A DNA stretch of 64,000 nucleotides from Sodalis praecaptivus (GCF_000517425.1 NZ_CP006569.1:682001-746000); one strand, 5' to 3'; counted from the stretch's first letter, positions 29,896 through 40,078 are shown. Notes: generated from the sequence alone by a model not told the origin. Translations and numbers: made by a program.

Positions 29896-30889
29896 TGGGC
29901 GATTCCTCATTCTGGGAGTTCAATACGGGATTAATCAGTTGGTCGACACAGAGCGCGTACTGGCCGGCCAGGGTGCCATACTGGCCGGTGAGCACCGGCA
30001 CGCCATCGACATAGGCGGTGATATGCTCGGGTTTTTCGATGTTTAGCACATCCCCCGGCGCCAGTTTTAAAATTTCCGATAGCCGCAGCGACACGTCGGT
30101 AAAATTCGCCACGAGCTCTAACTCGGAGTGCTGGACCTGACGCACCAGGTTTTCACGCCAGCTCTGATCTTCCAGGCGCGAGTTTTCCAGCGGCGGGTTG
30201 GCCAGCAATTCCCGCAGCGGCTCGATCATGGAAAACGGAATACAGATATAAAATTCCCCCACCAGCGATCCGATCTCCACATGGAAGGGGGTCGTCACCA
30301 CGATATCGTTAGGCGATGAGGTGATATTGGTAAACTTCACCTGCATTTCAGCGCGCACGTATTCGATAGTGAGCTGGTAGATGGCCTGCCATGCCTCCTG
30401 ATACCCTTCCAGCGCCAGGCGCAGCATGCGGCGGATAATGCGCTGTTCGGTATGGGTAAACTCCCGGCCTTCCACCCGGATGGGGAAACGGCCGTCGCCG
30501 CCAAACAGGTTATCCACCGCAATAAACACCAGGCTTGGGGAAAACACAAACAGCGCGGTACCGCGCAGCGGCTTCAGGTGAATAAGGTTCAAGTTGGTTG
30601 GCACCGGCAAATTGCGGGCAAACTCATGGTAAGGTTGGATCTGAATGGCGCCGACGGTGATGTCAGGGCTGCGGCGCAACAGATTGAACAGCCCCATGCG
30701 GAAATGGCGGGCGAAGCGCTCGTTGATAATTTCCAACGCCTGCAATCGCTCGCGCACCACCCGCCGCTGAGTATAAGGATCGTAAGGTTTGATCTCCGGC
30801 TCGGCGCCGGGGCTGGCCGGTTGTTCCACGATATCGTCGCCGTTGAGCAACGCATCGATTTCCGCCTGCGATAAGATACTGTCTGCCAT
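29888..30889 (-). CDS. fliM: Flagellar motor switch protein FliM
   Basis: 333 residues (E. coli 334). The N-terminal SQAEIDALLNGD is the CheY-P docking peptide. A CheC-like middle domain and a C-terminal SpoA domain follow. It receives the switch signal and contacts FliG and FliN. Confidence 0.98.
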   Translation of the reverse strand: MADSILSQAEIDALLNGDDIVEQPASPGAEPEIKPYDPYTQRRVVRERLQALEIINERFARHFRMGLFNLLRRSPDITVGAIQIQPYHEFARNLPVPTNLNLIHLKPLRGTALFVFSPSLVFIAVDNLFGGDGRFPIRVEGREFTHTEQRIIRRMLRLALEGYQEAWQAIYQLTIEYVRAEMQVKFTNITSSPNDIVVTTPFHVEIGSLVGEFYICIPFSMIEPLRELLANPPLENSRLEDQSWRENLVRQVQHSELELVANFTDVSLRLSEILKLAPGDVLNIEKPEHITAYVDGVPVLTGQYGTLAGQYALCVDQLINPVLNSQNEESPND

Positions 30890-30894
30890 AGCGG

Positions 30895-31374
30895 TTAGCG
30901 CAGAATAAAAGCGGTAAACAGCACGTCGTCCACCACCTGCGGCGGTTGGCCGGCAACCAGCGGTTCGGCCAGCGTTTGCTTTATCTTGTCAATAAGTCCT
31001 TGTTTGCCCTGCGGGCTGGCCAGCTCGCTGGCCTGCTGACGCGACAGCAATAGCAATAGCCGACTGCGCACCAGCGGCAGATAGTCACTGAATGTCTTGC
31101 GCGTCTCTTCATTGGGCAGCCGCAGCGTCAGTCCGACATACAGCACCCGGTCCAAATCGTTATCGGGGTTGGCGACGTTGACGGTAAAGGTTTCCAGTAC
31201 CATAAAAACCGGCGCGGGGGGCGGCGCCAGGGAGATCGCCGCCGGCTGCGTCGCGGCGGCGCGCAGCTGCCACCAGAAATAGCCCGCCGCGCTACTGGCG
31301 GCCAGGAGAATTATCACCAGCAGAGCGATCCAGGGGGCGGAAGTGCGGGCGATGGGACGCGCGGATTCAGACAT
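30895..31374 (-). CDS. fliL: Flagellar basal-body-associated protein FliL
   Basis: 159 residues from ATG 31374 (E. coli 154). A single N-terminal transmembrane helix ([23 protein letters not shown]) is followed by a periplasmic domain with [18 protein letters not shown] and a TAFILR end. It surrounds the stator and supports torque. It lies five bases before fliM. The 146-base gap upstream to fliK is unusually long and has no clear motif. Confidence 0.95.
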   Translation of the reverse strand: MSESARPIARTSAPWIALLVIILLAASSAAGYFWWQLRAAATQPAAISLAPPPAPVFMVLETFTVNVANPDNDLDRVLYVGLTLRLPNEETRKTFSDYLPLVRSRLLLLLSRQQASELASPQGKQGLIDKIKQTLAEPLVAGQPPQVVDDVLFTAFILR

Positions 31375-31520
31375 GACGTGACGATTTCCCTTGAGCATGA
31401 CGATTGGTACCAGGCCGCGCCTGATAAGCCAATCGGTTAATTGCCGCCAATTATGCCGCCATTTCTCGCCATCAATGGCCGGAATAGAAGAGGTAATTCA
31501 TGCTTATTTCCACGCGGTGA

Positions 31521-32831
31521 TTAGATATAGGTGTTAATCCGACCGTTGCTGATGGCGGTCGCACCCTGAGCGGTGTGCCCCTGCGGCGCGCTATCCGCAA
31601 CCGCGCTGAACGCTCGCGGCTGACGGCCGCCGCCGGCGGTCCCGTCGCGGTTCTGACCACCGGAATACGCTTGGCCGCCGACGCTGCTCTGCCCAAGCTG
31701 GATCCCGCTTTCCGCCAGCGCCGAGCGTAAATGGGGCAGCGCGGCCTGTAAGGTATCCCGCACCTGGACGTGATCCGACACCATATGGATTTGCAGTTGA
31801 TTGTCCTGGATATGCAAGGAGATCTGCAGCGAACCGAGATCGGCGGGGTGCAGGCGCAGTTCGGCGTTGCTCTGATTATTGCGGGCGAACATCACCAACT
31901 GCTGACCCAGCGCCTGTTGCCATTCATCGCTGCCCAACTGGGCGGCAATCATCGCCGACGGCGGGGTGGCGGTGGCCGCGGTGGCCGCGACCGCACCGCT
32001 TAGGGAAGCGGGAAACAGTGCGCCGGCATCGGTTGTCGACGGCGCCGCGGCGGGGGTCGCCGACGCGGCGTCAGAGCCGGTGCTCAGCGGCCGCGGGCTG
32101 GAATTGTCGGCGTGGCCATCGTGATCGGCGCCGGCGGCGGTTACCGTGCTCAGCGCACCATCGGCCAGATTGTCCGAGGCCGTTGACGACGCCCCGTCGG
32201 CGTTGCCCGCCGCGCCCGGTAGCGCAGCGCTTAACCGGTCGGCCTGAGTGGGCGCCGATTTTTGTCCCGCAGACGGTAATGCCACGGCGCTGCCGGCGGC
32301 AAGCGTCGCTGCCTGTTGTAGACCACTGACGCCGGCGGGGATAAGCAGATTGCGGCTTTGCGCCAGTAAACCGGGCAAACCGTCGTCGCTATTATCCGCT
32401 GAAGGCACCGTCGGGGGCGAGGTGTCGCCGGCGACGGCCGCGTTCAGCGGGACGGCGGTGGGCTCCACGATGGGCTGCGAAGACGGCGTTATTGTCAGCG
32501 TGTCCGACGCCGCGGCTTTGGTCAGCGTTTTTTTGCCGTGGCCGTCGCTTATCGCCTGATCATCAAGGTTGTCGACGGGTGCCGCCGTATCGCGGTCGGC
32601 CAGGCCGTCCTCTGGCGCGTTCACCTTCACCGATGGCGGCCGTTTACCGGCGCCTTGACCGACGTCCTGACCGGCATGCGCGGCGGCCCCCTGCGGCTGC
32701 GCGGCGTTAGAGACTTTGCCCTGCAGGACGGCGGTAAAATCCAGACTGTCCGCGTCGGCCTGTTGGGACGCGCCGGCGTTGCCCGCTGGGTGAACGGCGG
32801 CGACATCGGTCAAGGTAGGTAAGGTCATCAT
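31521..32831 (-). CDS. fliK: Flagellar hook-length control protein FliK
   Basis: 436 residues (E. coli 375). The N-terminal two-thirds is Ala/Ser/Asp-rich and poorly conserved, as expected for the molecular ruler. The C-terminal switch domain (about residues 300-390) carries LRLHPADLGSLQISLHIQDNQLQIHM and LPHLRSALAESGIQLG. It signals FlhB to switch substrate class when the hook reaches length. Confidence 0.95.
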   Translation of the reverse strand: MMTLPTLTDVAAVHPAGNAGASQQADADSLDFTAVLQGKVSNAAQPQGAAAHAGQDVGQGAGKRPPSVKVNAPEDGLADRDTAAPVDNLDDQAISDGHGKKTLTKAAASDTLTITPSSQPIVEPTAVPLNAAVAGDTSPPTVPSADNSDDGLPGLLAQSRNLLIPAGVSGLQQAATLAAGSAVALPSAGQKSAPTQADRLSAALPGAAGNADGASSTASDNLADGALSTVTAAGADHDGHADNSSPRPLSTGSDAASATPAAAPSTTDAGALFPASLSGAVAATAATATPPSAMIAAQLGSDEWQQALGQQLVMFARNNQSNAELRLHPADLGSLQISLHIQDNQLQIHMVSDHVQVRDTLQAALPHLRSALAESGIQLGQSSVGGQAYSGGQNRDGTAGGGRQPRAFSAVADSAPQGHTAQGATAISNGRINTYI

Positions 32832-32860
32832 AAGATCCCCGGTGCCCCATGGGCTCGCCG

Positions 32861-33310
32861 TTAAGAGTTATTCCGCCGTGCGTCGGCCGCGCGGCGGGCG
32901 AATTCATCCATTTTTTTCTGATCCAGACGGTTTTCCCGCACCTGCGCCGCCTGCTCCTGACGAGAATGTAATGTACTTAAGGCATTCAACCGTTGCTGCT
33001 TATCCTGCCAAAGCGCAATCGCCTGCTGCACTTTTTCCTTCCATTGGTTCAGCGTGTAGCGGTGCTGCGCAATAGCGGTTTCCAGCGTCAAAATGAATTG
33101 TTGAAAGTTTTCATAATCGCCGGAGACCATGCCGCGGGCCAGTCCGGATTGCAGCTTCTGCCGATATTCCAGCTCGTACGCCAGTAATTGATCCAGCCTG
33201 GCCGCGGCCTGCTGGCAGGCGTGCCGGACCTGCCCGAGCGCCTTGGCCGCCACATCGCTATCTTCGCGGGCGCGGGCGCGCAGAACCTCGAGCGCGGAAG
33301 GTATTTTCAT
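32861..33310 (-). CDS. fliJ: Flagellar export chaperone FliJ
   Basis: 149 residues (E. coli 147), almost entirely helical coiled coil with many Gln, Leu and Arg. It stimulates the FliI ATPase and shuttles chaperones. Unlike in E. coli it is 192 bases from fliI rather than adjacent. Confidence 0.94.
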   Translation of the reverse strand: MKIPSALEVLRARAREDSDVAAKALGQVRHACQQAAARLDQLLAYELEYRQKLQSGLARGMVSGDYENFQQFILTLETAIAQHRYTLNQWKEKVQQAIALWQDKQQRLNALSTLHSRQEQAAQVRENRLDQKKMDEFARRAADARRNNS

Positions 33311-33502
33311 CGGGCCTCCCGTCCGGCCGCGGCGTACGGGCGTGCCATAGGTATGGCGCCGGCGTCATTATCACCGGCGCGCGGAATAGCGAGTGCCGAA
33401 AGTTTCTTCATAGGTTTTCCCAGCCGGTTGCAGCGCATAGCGATATCATAAGCGTGGCGCTGGCGTCATTTTCACGCGCGGATACGACGGTGAGTTTCAA
33501 GA
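33311..33502. repeat. fliI-fliJ spacer with an internal imperfect duplication
   Basis: A segment at 33353-33384 (TGGCGCCGGCGTCATTATCA...) recurs at 33455-33482 (TGGCGCTGGCGTCATTTTCA...), about 100 bases apart, each preceded by a CATA element. No conserved reading frame is present. Confidence 0.55.
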
Positions 33503-34876
33503 TCATACACGCTCTCCGGCCGGGGCGAACAGGGCCTGTAACTGCTGCAGGGCATCGTCATAACCGCACGCCTGATGCATCCCCTGCTGCAAAAAAGCTT
33601 CGATCGCGGGATAGAGCGCGATCGCTTGATCCAGCAGGGGATCGCTGCCGGGGGCATAAGCGCCGACGCTTATCAAATCGCGGTTGCGCTGGTAGCGCGA
33701 TAGCAGCTGTTTCAGTTGGCGCACCTGGTGTTCATGTTCCGGCGTTATCAGCGCGGTCATGACTCGGCTGATAGACGCCTCGATATCGATCGCGGGATAG
33801 TGGCCGCTTTCCGCCAAACTCCGCGACAGCACGATATGGCCATCCAGGATCGCCCGCGCGGCGTCGGCAATGGGATCCTGCTGATCGTCCCCTTCGGTGA
33901 GCACGGTATAGAAAGCGGTAATCGAGCCGCCGCCGCCGATGCCGTTGCCGGCACGCTCCACCAGGGCAGGCAGTCGGGCGAACACCGAGGGGGGATACCC
34001 TTTGGTGGCGGGCGGTTCGCCGATAGCCAGCGCGATCTCCCGCTGCGCCATGGCGTAACGGGTCAGCGAGTCCATGATAAGCAACACGTGCTGACCGCGA
34101 TCGCGGAAATCCTCGGCGATGCGGGTGGCGTAAGCGGCGCCCTGCATGCGCAGCAGCGGCGAGACATCCGCCGGCGCGGCAATCACCACCGAACGCGCCA
34201 GCCCCTCGCTGCCCAGAATATTTTCGATAAAATCTTTGACTTCGCGACCGCGCTCGCCGATGAGCCCGACCACGATGACATCGGCGCGCGTATAGCGGGC
34301 CATCATGCCGAGCAGTACGCTCTTACCGACCCCGGAGCCGGCGAACAGCCCGATGCGCTGGCCCCGGCCGATGGTCAGCATGCCGTTGATGGCGCGAACG
34401 CCGACATCAAGCACGTCGGTAATGGGGGTACGCTGCAGGGGATTATAAGGTTTGGTGATAAGCGGCGCGCGCGCCAGGGTGTGGGGGGCGGGCAGGCCGT
34501 CCAGCGGTCTGGCGCGGCTGTCCAGCACCCGGCCCAGCAGCGCCTGGCCGAGAGGCAATTGCTTGCTGTGGTCCGCCTCGTGGCCGGCGGCAACCACCTC
34601 GGCGCCCGGCACAATGCCTTCCACCTCTTCAAGGGGCATCAAAAACAGTCTGTTGCCGTTAAAGCCGACCACCTCGCACTCCACCTCGGCGTTATCATCG
34701 CCGCCGGTCCGCGCCACCCGGCAAGCGGCGCCTAACGGTAGCTGCAAACCGCTTGCCTCCATGACCAGTCCGGTAGCGCGCGTCAGACGGCCGCAGCGCC
34801 TTACCCGCGGGACCGGCGTCAGCCGTTGCTCCAGCGCATCCAGCGCGCCGAGCCAACGTTTGAGCCGCCCGGTCAT
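33503..34876 (-). CDS. fliI: Flagellum-specific ATPase FliI
   Basis: 457 residues, as in E. coli. Walker A AGSGVGKS is at 179-186, Walker [10 protein letters not shown] follows, and the F1-ATPase-beta-like core is complete. A short N-terminal hexamerisation region ([12 protein letters not shown]) is present. It works with FliH and FliJ at the export gate. One base separates it from fliH. Confidence 0.98.
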   Translation of the reverse strand: MTGRLKRWLGALDALEQRLTPVPRVRRCGRLTRATGLVMEASGLQLPLGAACRVARTGGDDNAEVECEVVGFNGNRLFLMPLEEVEGIVPGAEVVAAGHEADHSKQLPLGQALLGRVLDSRARPLDGLPAPHTLARAPLITKPYNPLQRTPITDVLDVGVRAINGMLTIGRGQRIGLFAGSGVGKSVLLGMMARYTRADVIVVGLIGERGREVKDFIENILGSEGLARSVVIAAPADVSPLLRMQGAAYATRIAEDFRDRGQHVLLIMDSLTRYAMAQREIALAIGEPPATKGYPPSVFARLPALVERAGNGIGGGGSITAFYTVLTEGDDQQDPIADAARAILDGHIVLSRSLAESGHYPAIDIEASISRVMTALITPEHEHQVRQLKQLLSRYQRNRDLISVGAYAPGSDPLLDQAIALYPAIEAFLQQGMHQACGYDDALQQLQALFAPAGERV

Positions 34877-35566
34877 CTACAGCACCTCCGGCGCGGCCAG
34901 CCGGCAAAGCGCCTGCCAGCGGGTGGCCAGCGACGCGTCCAGCGAACCGTCCGCCGCGCACAGCTTACAGCCCCCCGGGTGCAGTTGCGGATCGGCCTGC
35001 AGATGCCAGCCAAACTGGTCGAGCGTGGCGGCCAGATGCTGTTCCACCAGCGGCAGCAGCGCCGGATGGACGCGCAGCTGTAGCGGTCCACTGAAAGCCG
35101 GCTCTTGCTGGAGCAAATGCTGTATCGGTGCGGCCATGATGTCGTCCCATTGCGCGGGCAGCGCGCCGAGCACCTGCCGCGCCGCGTGCAGGGCCAATTG
35201 CGCCAGCCGGTCGGCGATGACGGTGTCCATGGCATCCAGGCTATGTTGAAATTCGCTGACCAGAGTTTGCAGTTGGGCAATAGCCGGCTGCTGTTCGCGC
35301 TGCCCCTGCGCGCGTCCTTCCTCCAGCCCGGCCTGGAGGCCCGCCTGATGTCCTTCCTGTCGCCCCTGCTGGAAACCCTGACGGCGCCCCTCTTCAAAAC
35401 CCGCCTGCTGGGCCTCTTGCAGCACTTTTTCCCGCATCAACGCCAGCGCGGCCTGCTGATGGCGCTGTTCGCTGATTTCGTGCTCCGGCGCGGGATGTCC
35501 GCCCGGCAGCGGCGCGAAATCCGTCAACGACCAGGGACGCCAGGCGGCGTCGCGTACATCAGACAT
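34877..35566 (-). CDS. fliH: Flagellar export ATPase regulator FliH
   Basis: 229 residues (E. coli 228). An N-terminal segment with W10/W13-like tryptophans ([14 protein letters not shown]) is followed by a Gln/Glu-rich coil with GxxxG-type repeats ([18 protein letters not shown]). The C-terminal domain binds FliI. It overlaps fliG by eight bases. Confidence 0.95.
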   Translation of the reverse strand: MSDVRDAAWRPWSLTDFAPLPGGHPAPEHEISEQRHQQAALALMREKVLQEAQQAGFEEGRRQGFQQGRQEGHQAGLQAGLEEGRAQGQREQQPAIAQLQTLVSEFQHSLDAMDTVIADRLAQLALHAARQVLGALPAQWDDIMAAPIQHLLQQEPAFSGPLQLRVHPALLPLVEQHLAATLDQFGWHLQADPQLHPGGCKLCAADGSLDASLATRWQALCRLAAPEVL

Positions 35567-36551
35567 AGGAATCCTCGGCGCCGCTTATCACGATCTCGCC
35601 GCTTTCGGCCAGGCGGCGGACGATTTGCAAAATGGCCTTCTGTTCGTTTTCTACCAGCGACATGCGTATCGGTCCGCGATTGGCGAGATCGTCGCGCAGA
35701 ATATCCGCGGCCCGCTGGGACATATTGGACAAAAACCGTTCGCGCAGGGGCTCGTCGGCGGTTTTGAGGGCGATTATCAACGACTCGCTCTCCACTTCCT
35801 GTAGCAGACGCTGGATACTGCGGTCGTCCACCTGCACCAGATTCTCGAACAGGAACATTTCGTCGATGATCTTCTGCGCCAGTTCGCGGTCGAAATCGCG
35901 CATGGCATTGATAACCGCCTCTTCCTGCTGGGTTTTCATCAAATTGATAATCTCGGCGGCGGTGCGGATCCCGCCCATTTTGCTGCGCTTGAGATTCTGG
36001 CCATCCAGCAGACCGTTGAGTACCTCGGTCAATTCCGCCAGCGCGGCAGGCTGTACTCCGCCAAAGGTGGCGATACGCAGCATCACGTCGTTGCGCAATT
36101 TTTCGTCGAACAACACCAGAATGTCGGCGGCCTGGCTGCGGCGCAGATGCACCAGGATGGTGGCGATAATTTGCGGATGCTCATCGCGAATCAAATCGGC
36201 GGCGCTCTGTGGCTCCATAAAGTTGAGCGTTTCCATGCCGGTGGTGGTTTCGCGGGTTTCAAAAATGTCTTCCAGCAGGCTGGAAGCGCGCTCTTCACCC
36301 AGCGCTTTCACCAGCACCGAACGCAGATAATCGCCGGTATTGACGCTCAGAGCGCTGTACTGATCCGCGGCGACTTCAAATTCCTTCAGCACCTCATTTA
36401 ATTGCGCCTGAGAAATTTGCCGCAGCCCGGCCATTGCGCTACTCAACTGCTGCACTTCGCGTACGGCGAGATGTTTAAACACCTCCGCCGCGCGATCTTC
36501 GCCCAGGGTCAAAAGCAAAATGGCGCTTTTCTCGATACCGGTCATAGTCAT
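35559..36551 (-). CDS. fliG: Flagellar motor switch protein FliG
   Basis: 330 residues from ATG 36551 (E. coli 331). The ATG overlaps the fliF stop as ATGA. The N-terminal domain [12 protein letters not shown] binds FliF, and the middle domain has an EHPQ motif. The C-terminal torque helix ends in [19 protein letters not shown] with the charged residues that face MotA. It is the rotor side of torque generation. Confidence 0.98.
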   Translation of the reverse strand: MTMTGIEKSAILLLTLGEDRAAEVFKHLAVREVQQLSSAMAGLRQISQAQLNEVLKEFEVAADQYSALSVNTGDYLRSVLVKALGEERASSLLEDIFETRETTTGMETLNFMEPQSAADLIRDEHPQIIATILVHLRRSQAADILVLFDEKLRNDVMLRIATFGGVQPAALAELTEVLNGLLDGQNLKRSKMGGIRTAAEIINLMKTQQEEAVINAMRDFDRELAQKIIDEMFLFENLVQVDDRSIQRLLQEVESESLIIALKTADEPLRERFLSNMSQRAADILRDDLANRGPIRMSLVENEQKAILQIVRRLAESGEIVISGAEDSYV

Positions 36552-38275
36552 ATTTCGTTTGCTATCCATTGACGCACCACCAGGGCCACGATGCGCGGAT
36601 CGCTGTCCGCTAATGTGCGTACCCGCTCGGCCCTGGCTTCAGTGTGATCGCGTTGTGCGGCGCGCTGCTGCGCCTCTTGTTGCTCTTTGCTGAGCTTGAC
36701 CACCACATCTTCTTCCGCCGCCGCCGCTGCCTGCACTGTAGTCGCCGTTGCCGCGGCCTGCGGTGCCGCGGTTTTACTCGCCACCAGCGGTTTCACCACT
36801 TTGCGCCATAACCACCAGGCCGCCAGTAGAACAACCAGCCAACGTCCGGCGCTTAACAGGGCATTGAGCAGCAAAGGCTGTTGCCAGAAGGGCAACGCCG
36901 GCTCGCCGTCGCCGCTTTGCATGAACGGCGTATTGATAACGCTTAGCGTGTCGCCGCGCTCGCTGGAATAGCCCATCGCCTCGCGGGTGATGGCTTCGAT
37001 TTGCCTTAGCGTTTCAGGCGGCAGCGGTTTGCCGGTGGCGTCATCGCTCGTCCCCTGATAATTAACCACCACCGCCACCGATAGCCGCTGGAGCTGCCCC
37101 ACGTTGCGCCGCACGTGGCGCAACGTGCGATCCAGCTCGTAATTGACGGTCTCATCCTTGCGGGTATTGGACGACTGCGTCGGCGCCCGCCCCGAGGTGG
37201 CGTTGGCATTCGCATTGGCGTTAGCGTTTGGCGCCGGCCGCGCCGCGGTTCTTGCCGGGGTGCGGTTGGCGGGTGTTTTATCGATAGGCGCGCTATTGGC
37301 CGGCGCGGGCTGATTGGAGAGGGCGCCCGGTACGCCGCCCTGTGCGCCGCCGCCCAGCTGCTCGCTCTCGGACGCCTGACGGGAGCGAATGGCGGCGCTA
37401 TCGCCACTCCCGTTGGGGCCGTAACGTTCCTCGGTTTGCTCCTGGCTGTCGAAGTCAATTTGCGCCGTGACTTGCGCGTGAACATTGCCGCTGCCTACCA
37501 CCGGCGCCAGAATGTTTTCGATTCGCCGTTGGAAATTATTTTCCAATTCGTTGCTGAATTTAAGCTGGGTCGCGTTCAGTTCGCGCCCGTTGGGATCGGC
37601 CTGGGTCAGTAAATGCCCCTGCTGATCCAAAACCGTGACATTGGCCGGCGGCATACCGGCCACGCTGCTGGCGACCATATAGACAATCGCGCTGACCTGA
37701 CCGTCATCCAGCACCCGGCCCGGCTGGAGCGTCAGGGTCACCGAGGCGGAGGGGTTTTTCTGCTCCCGGATGAATAGCGACGGCTTGGGGAGCGCCAGGT
37801 GCACCCGCGCGGATACCACCGGGCCGAGGGTTTCCATCGTGCGCGCCAGCTCGCCTTCCAATCCGCGCTGGTAGTTGATCTGCTCGCTGAACTGGCTGAT
37901 GCCGAACTTTTCCTGGTCCAGCAACTCAAACCCCACCGCGCCGCCCTTCGGCAGGCCTTGACCCGCGAGTTTCAGCCGCGTTTCGTGCACCTTATCCGCG
38001 GGGATAAGCAGCGCCGTACCCTGCTCCGAAAAGCGATACGGAATGTTCATTTGTGTCAGCTGCGTGACGATATCGCCGCCGTCGCGATCGCTTAAGTTGC
38101 TATAAAGTACCCGATAGTCGGGACTTTTGGCCCACAGCGCCAACGCGACAACCAGGGCGATTGCCGCCGCTACCGCCACTGCGGCGGTCAATTTGGGATG
38201 AACACGCAACCGCTCCAGATAAGGAGCGAAAGGGTTTTTACCTTGTGTGGCGGAACCGTTTTTAACCGTGCTCAT
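36548..38275 (-). CDS. fliF: Flagellar MS-ring protein FliF
   Basis: 575 residues (E. coli 552). TM1 is at about 31-50 and TM2 near 455-475, with ring-building motifs between ([47 protein letters not shown]). The C-terminal tail binds FliG. A Pro/Ala/Asn-rich loop near residues 325-375 contains an (Asn-Ala)5 run, longer than in E. coli. First gene of the fliF-R operon; fliE is divergent. Confidence 0.97.
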   Translation of the reverse strand: MSTVKNGSATQGKNPFAPYLERLRVHPKLTAAVAVAAAIALVVALALWAKSPDYRVLYSNLSDRDGGDIVTQLTQMNIPYRFSEQGTALLIPADKVHETRLKLAGQGLPKGGAVGFELLDQEKFGISQFSEQINYQRGLEGELARTMETLGPVVSARVHLALPKPSLFIREQKNPSASVTLTLQPGRVLDDGQVSAIVYMVASSVAGMPPANVTVLDQQGHLLTQADPNGRELNATQLKFSNELENNFQRRIENILAPVVGSGNVHAQVTAQIDFDSQEQTEERYGPNGSGDSAAIRSRQASESEQLGGGAQGGVPGALSNQPAPANSAPIDKTPANRTPARTAARPAPNANANANANATSGRAPTQSSNTRKDETVNYELDRTLRHVRRNVGQLQRLSVAVVVNYQGTSDDATGKPLPPETLRQIEAITREAMGYSSERGDTLSVINTPFMQSGDGEPALPFWQQPLLLNALLSAGRWLVVLLAAWWLWRKVVKPLVASKTAAPQAAATATTVQAAAAAEEDVVVKLSKEQQEAQQRAAQRDHTEARAERVRTLADSDPRIVALVVRQWIANEI

Positions 38276-38510
38276 ACCTTATTCCTGCCAACAATGGAAC
38301 GTAACGGGCTCTGTTGCTGATAACAAAACGCTCTCCCTGCCGCGCGCGCATGGGTTTTTCGGTGAACTACATCAAATATGATGGGTATTATTTACTGGGG
38401 AAGACAAATTGATGGCTTAAATAGCCGGGTTTTTTAGCGTTAATTACTCGCTTAACCCCTGGCAATTTCTGCTAAGGTGGCGCCAACATCACAAAAAGGA
38501 AACTAATGGA
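38276..38510. promoter_or_regulatory. fliF-fliE divergent control region
   Basis: This 235-base spacer must hold both class 2 promoters. AAATAGCC at 38419-38426 followed by an AT-rich GTTAATT is similar to the box before flgB and resembles half of a FlhD4C2 site. No sigma-28 match. Confidence 0.4.
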
Positions 38511-38825
38511 ATGTCGGTGCAAGGTATAGAGGCGGTAGTGGCGCAGCTCAACGCCACCGCACGCGCGGCGGACGGCATGATAAACACACCGGCTGAGAAC
38601 CCCGCGGGGTTCGCGCAGCAGCTTGGCGCCGCGCTGGATAAAATCAGCGATACGCAGATCCAGGCGAGCCGCGAGTCACAAGCCTATTCGAGCGGGGAAA
38701 CCGATCTGCAATTGAACGATGTGATGATTGATTTACAAAAGTCGGCTTTGTCGCTGCAAATGGGCGTTCAAGTCCGTAATAAACTGGTCTCCGCCTATCA
38801 GGACGTGATGAATATGTCGGTGTAA
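38511..38825 (+). CDS. fliE: MS-ring/rod junction protein FliE
   Basis: 104 residues, same as E. coli. GFAQQLGAALDKISDTQIQASRESQAYSSGETDLQLNDVMIDLQKSALSLQMGVQVRNKLVSAYQ-type sequence is typical. It connects FliF to the rod and is the first rod substrate exported. Confidence 0.97.
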   Translation: MSVQGIEAVVAQLNATARAADGMINTPAENPAGFAQQLGAALDKISDTQIQASRESQAYSSGETDLQLNDVMIDLQKSALSLQMGVQVRNKLVSAYQDVMNMSV

Positions 38826-39113
38826 TACTGTTTTGCGCAGATAACATGAAAGCGTCAGGGCTTTCCCTCTCGAATGCCGTGTCGCCCAATCGACATCACC
38901 TTTAACGACTTCACAGAATTTAATTCAAAGACGCTTAGGGTGGCGGCAAACGCCAGCTGCTCCCCCTATTTTGCCGGGATGGGTTATTGGCATCGCTAAT
39001 GTCTATTTAGACGAGTTGAAAAGACAAAACGGGAAGCGTTAGGGGTTATTCAAACGCCGGCGCCGGCCTGATTTGCCTCGACGCCGACAGCGATAAGCGG
39101 TCACCGGCACCCA
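38826..39113. other. Intergenic region downstream of fliE
   Basis: This stretch lies between fliE and the small-ORF pair, whose 3' end faces it. I find no conserved ORF, RNA gene or clear terminator. A GC-rich self-complementary GCCGGCGCCGGC at about 39058-39069 is the only notable structure. Confidence 0.5.
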
Positions 39114-39269
39114 TCAGCTATGTTTATGTTTACCCAACTGCGCGATGCGCTTCTGATCCTCTTCCTCATCGGCATCCGCATCATGGGCCATATGGCACAA
39201 CGCCATTACTAAAATGGAAAGGGTACAGCCAAACATGCCTCCGGCCAAAAAGACGAGTGCGTAAATCAT
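39114..39269 (-). CDS. Small single-pass membrane protein, unknown function, predicted class 3 flagellar gene
   Basis: 51 residues from ATG 39269, which has AGGTGA six bases upstream. A longer in-frame start lacks such a site and would overlap the upstream small ORF out of frame. An N-terminal hydrophobic helix (MIYALVFLAGGMFGCTLSILVMAL) is followed by an acidic patch (DADADEEED) and a basic His/Lys tail. It resembles short DUF3789-like membrane proteins in layout only. Its start overlaps the upstream 29-codon ORF as ATGA, so the two are coupled and probably transcribed from the sigma-28-like promoter at 39527-39553. Confidence 0.6.
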   Translation of the reverse strand: MIYALVFLAGGMFGCTLSILVMALCHMAHDADADEEEDQKRIAQLGKHKHS

Positions 39270-39355
39270 AATTTCACCTGCCGATATAATGGAGAAAAAA
39301 GGGCGGCGAAAGGTGAATTGGCGGCCATCAGCCAAAAATGAAAGTGATTTTTCAT
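39266..39355 (-). CDS. 29-residue small ORF coupled to the downstream small membrane protein
   Basis: ATG at 39355 is preceded by AGAGGTAAT at good spacing. It encodes a 29-residue peptide beginning MKNHFHFWLMAANSPF and ending YRQVKL. The stop TGA overlaps the ATG of the next gene. Aromatic and hydrophobic residues suggest membrane association, but I recognise no family. Support comes from the ribosome site, the four-base overlap and the upstream promoter, not from homology. Confidence 0.5.
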   Translation of the reverse strand: MKNHFHFWLMAANSPFAALFSPLYRQVKL

Positions 39356-39703
39356 TGTATTACCTCTCTACCTTAGCCTGGTGCAAGCGGAAGGTTGTTT
39401 ATTGACGGCCCCCGTGCGCTGCGGGTGAGTTTGGACCTGCTCCGCGCCAGCCGATGCTCGGGGTAATAAGGCGACTTCCGGCCTGTTACACATTAATCCC
39501 GGCGAATTCCTCCACCGGACACTATGTTATCGGCACGCCACGGCAAAACTGTAGGGGCAGATTGTGCGGTGGACCTCTTGTTGCGCCAATCCTGCCGCTG
39601 CGGCGACGGAACGCGCGATAGGCGCCGCTCGCGGCGGCCCGTCACGATGATCTTCCCCCCTCTGCGGCAGCGCCTTAAGCGATAAGGCGCGAGTGCCGCA
39701 AGG
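39356..39703. other. Leader and spacer between the small-ORF pair and fliT
   Basis: Apart from the sigma-28-like promoter it carries a possible 41-codon minus-strand ORF (39493 down to 39368). A GGAGG lies 14 bases before its ATG and it ends 12 bases before the 29-codon ORF, but its composition gives no support. Nothing else recognisable. Confidence 0.35.
39527..39553 (-). promoter_or_regulatory. Sigma-28-like promoter upstream of the small-ORF pair
   Basis: On the minus strand the sequence is TACAGTTT, 11 bases, GCCGATAA: a perfect -10 and spacing, with one mismatch in the -35. It points toward 39355 and 39269, away from fliT, and predicts a leader of about 165 bases. Confidence 0.7.
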
Positions 39704-40078
39704 CTATTTAATATCTCCCGGCAGTATAGAGGCGCTATCGGAAAATTTAGAGTAGGCCGCATTGAGCGTATGCTGCTTACTTGACACGCTGATCATGCCG
39801 TGAAGCTCGTCGAGCCGTTGCTGCATCAGTCGTTTAACTTCATCTTCATTTTTGATGAGCTGCTGGAAAACCCGCGCGATGCGTTGTTGCTGATCGTCAG
39901 ATAACATTGTCGTCATCGCTCCGGTTTGCTCAGCGATTTTCGCTACCGCAAAAACATATTTTTTTTCTTGATCTATTAATAAATCCCATTGTCCTTGCTG
40001 TGCCATTTCAAGCATCAATTCGCTAAGGGAATCGACCTGCTGATAATATGACAAAAGGGAAGCGAAAGCATCCAACAT
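39704..40078 (-). CDS. fliT: Flagellar chaperone FliT
   Basis: 124 residues from ATG 40078, which has AGGA six bases upstream (E. coli 121). It is all-helical, with EQTGAM and IKNEDEVKRLMQQRLDELHGMI near the C-terminal half, like the FliT helices that bind FliD and FlhDC. It delivers the cap protein and restrains class 2 transcription. Downstream of fliS on the minus strand. Confidence 0.92.
   Translation of the reverse strand: MLDAFASLLSYYQQVDSLSELMLEMAQQGQWDLLIDQEKKYVFAVAKIAEQTGAMTTMLSDDQQQRIARVFQQLIKNEDEVKRLMQQRLDELHGMISVSSKQHTLNAAYSKFSDSASILPGDIK

Noticed and set aside
39262-39293. Plus-strand TAAA...GCCGATAT resembling a sigma-28 promoter
   Set aside because: The spacing is one base short, it lies inside the 29-codon ORF and faces no gene.
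39493-39762. 89-codon minus-strand ORF overlapping the fliT end
   Set aside because: Basic, low-information composition, overlaps fliT and the sigma-28-like promoter, no ribosome site.
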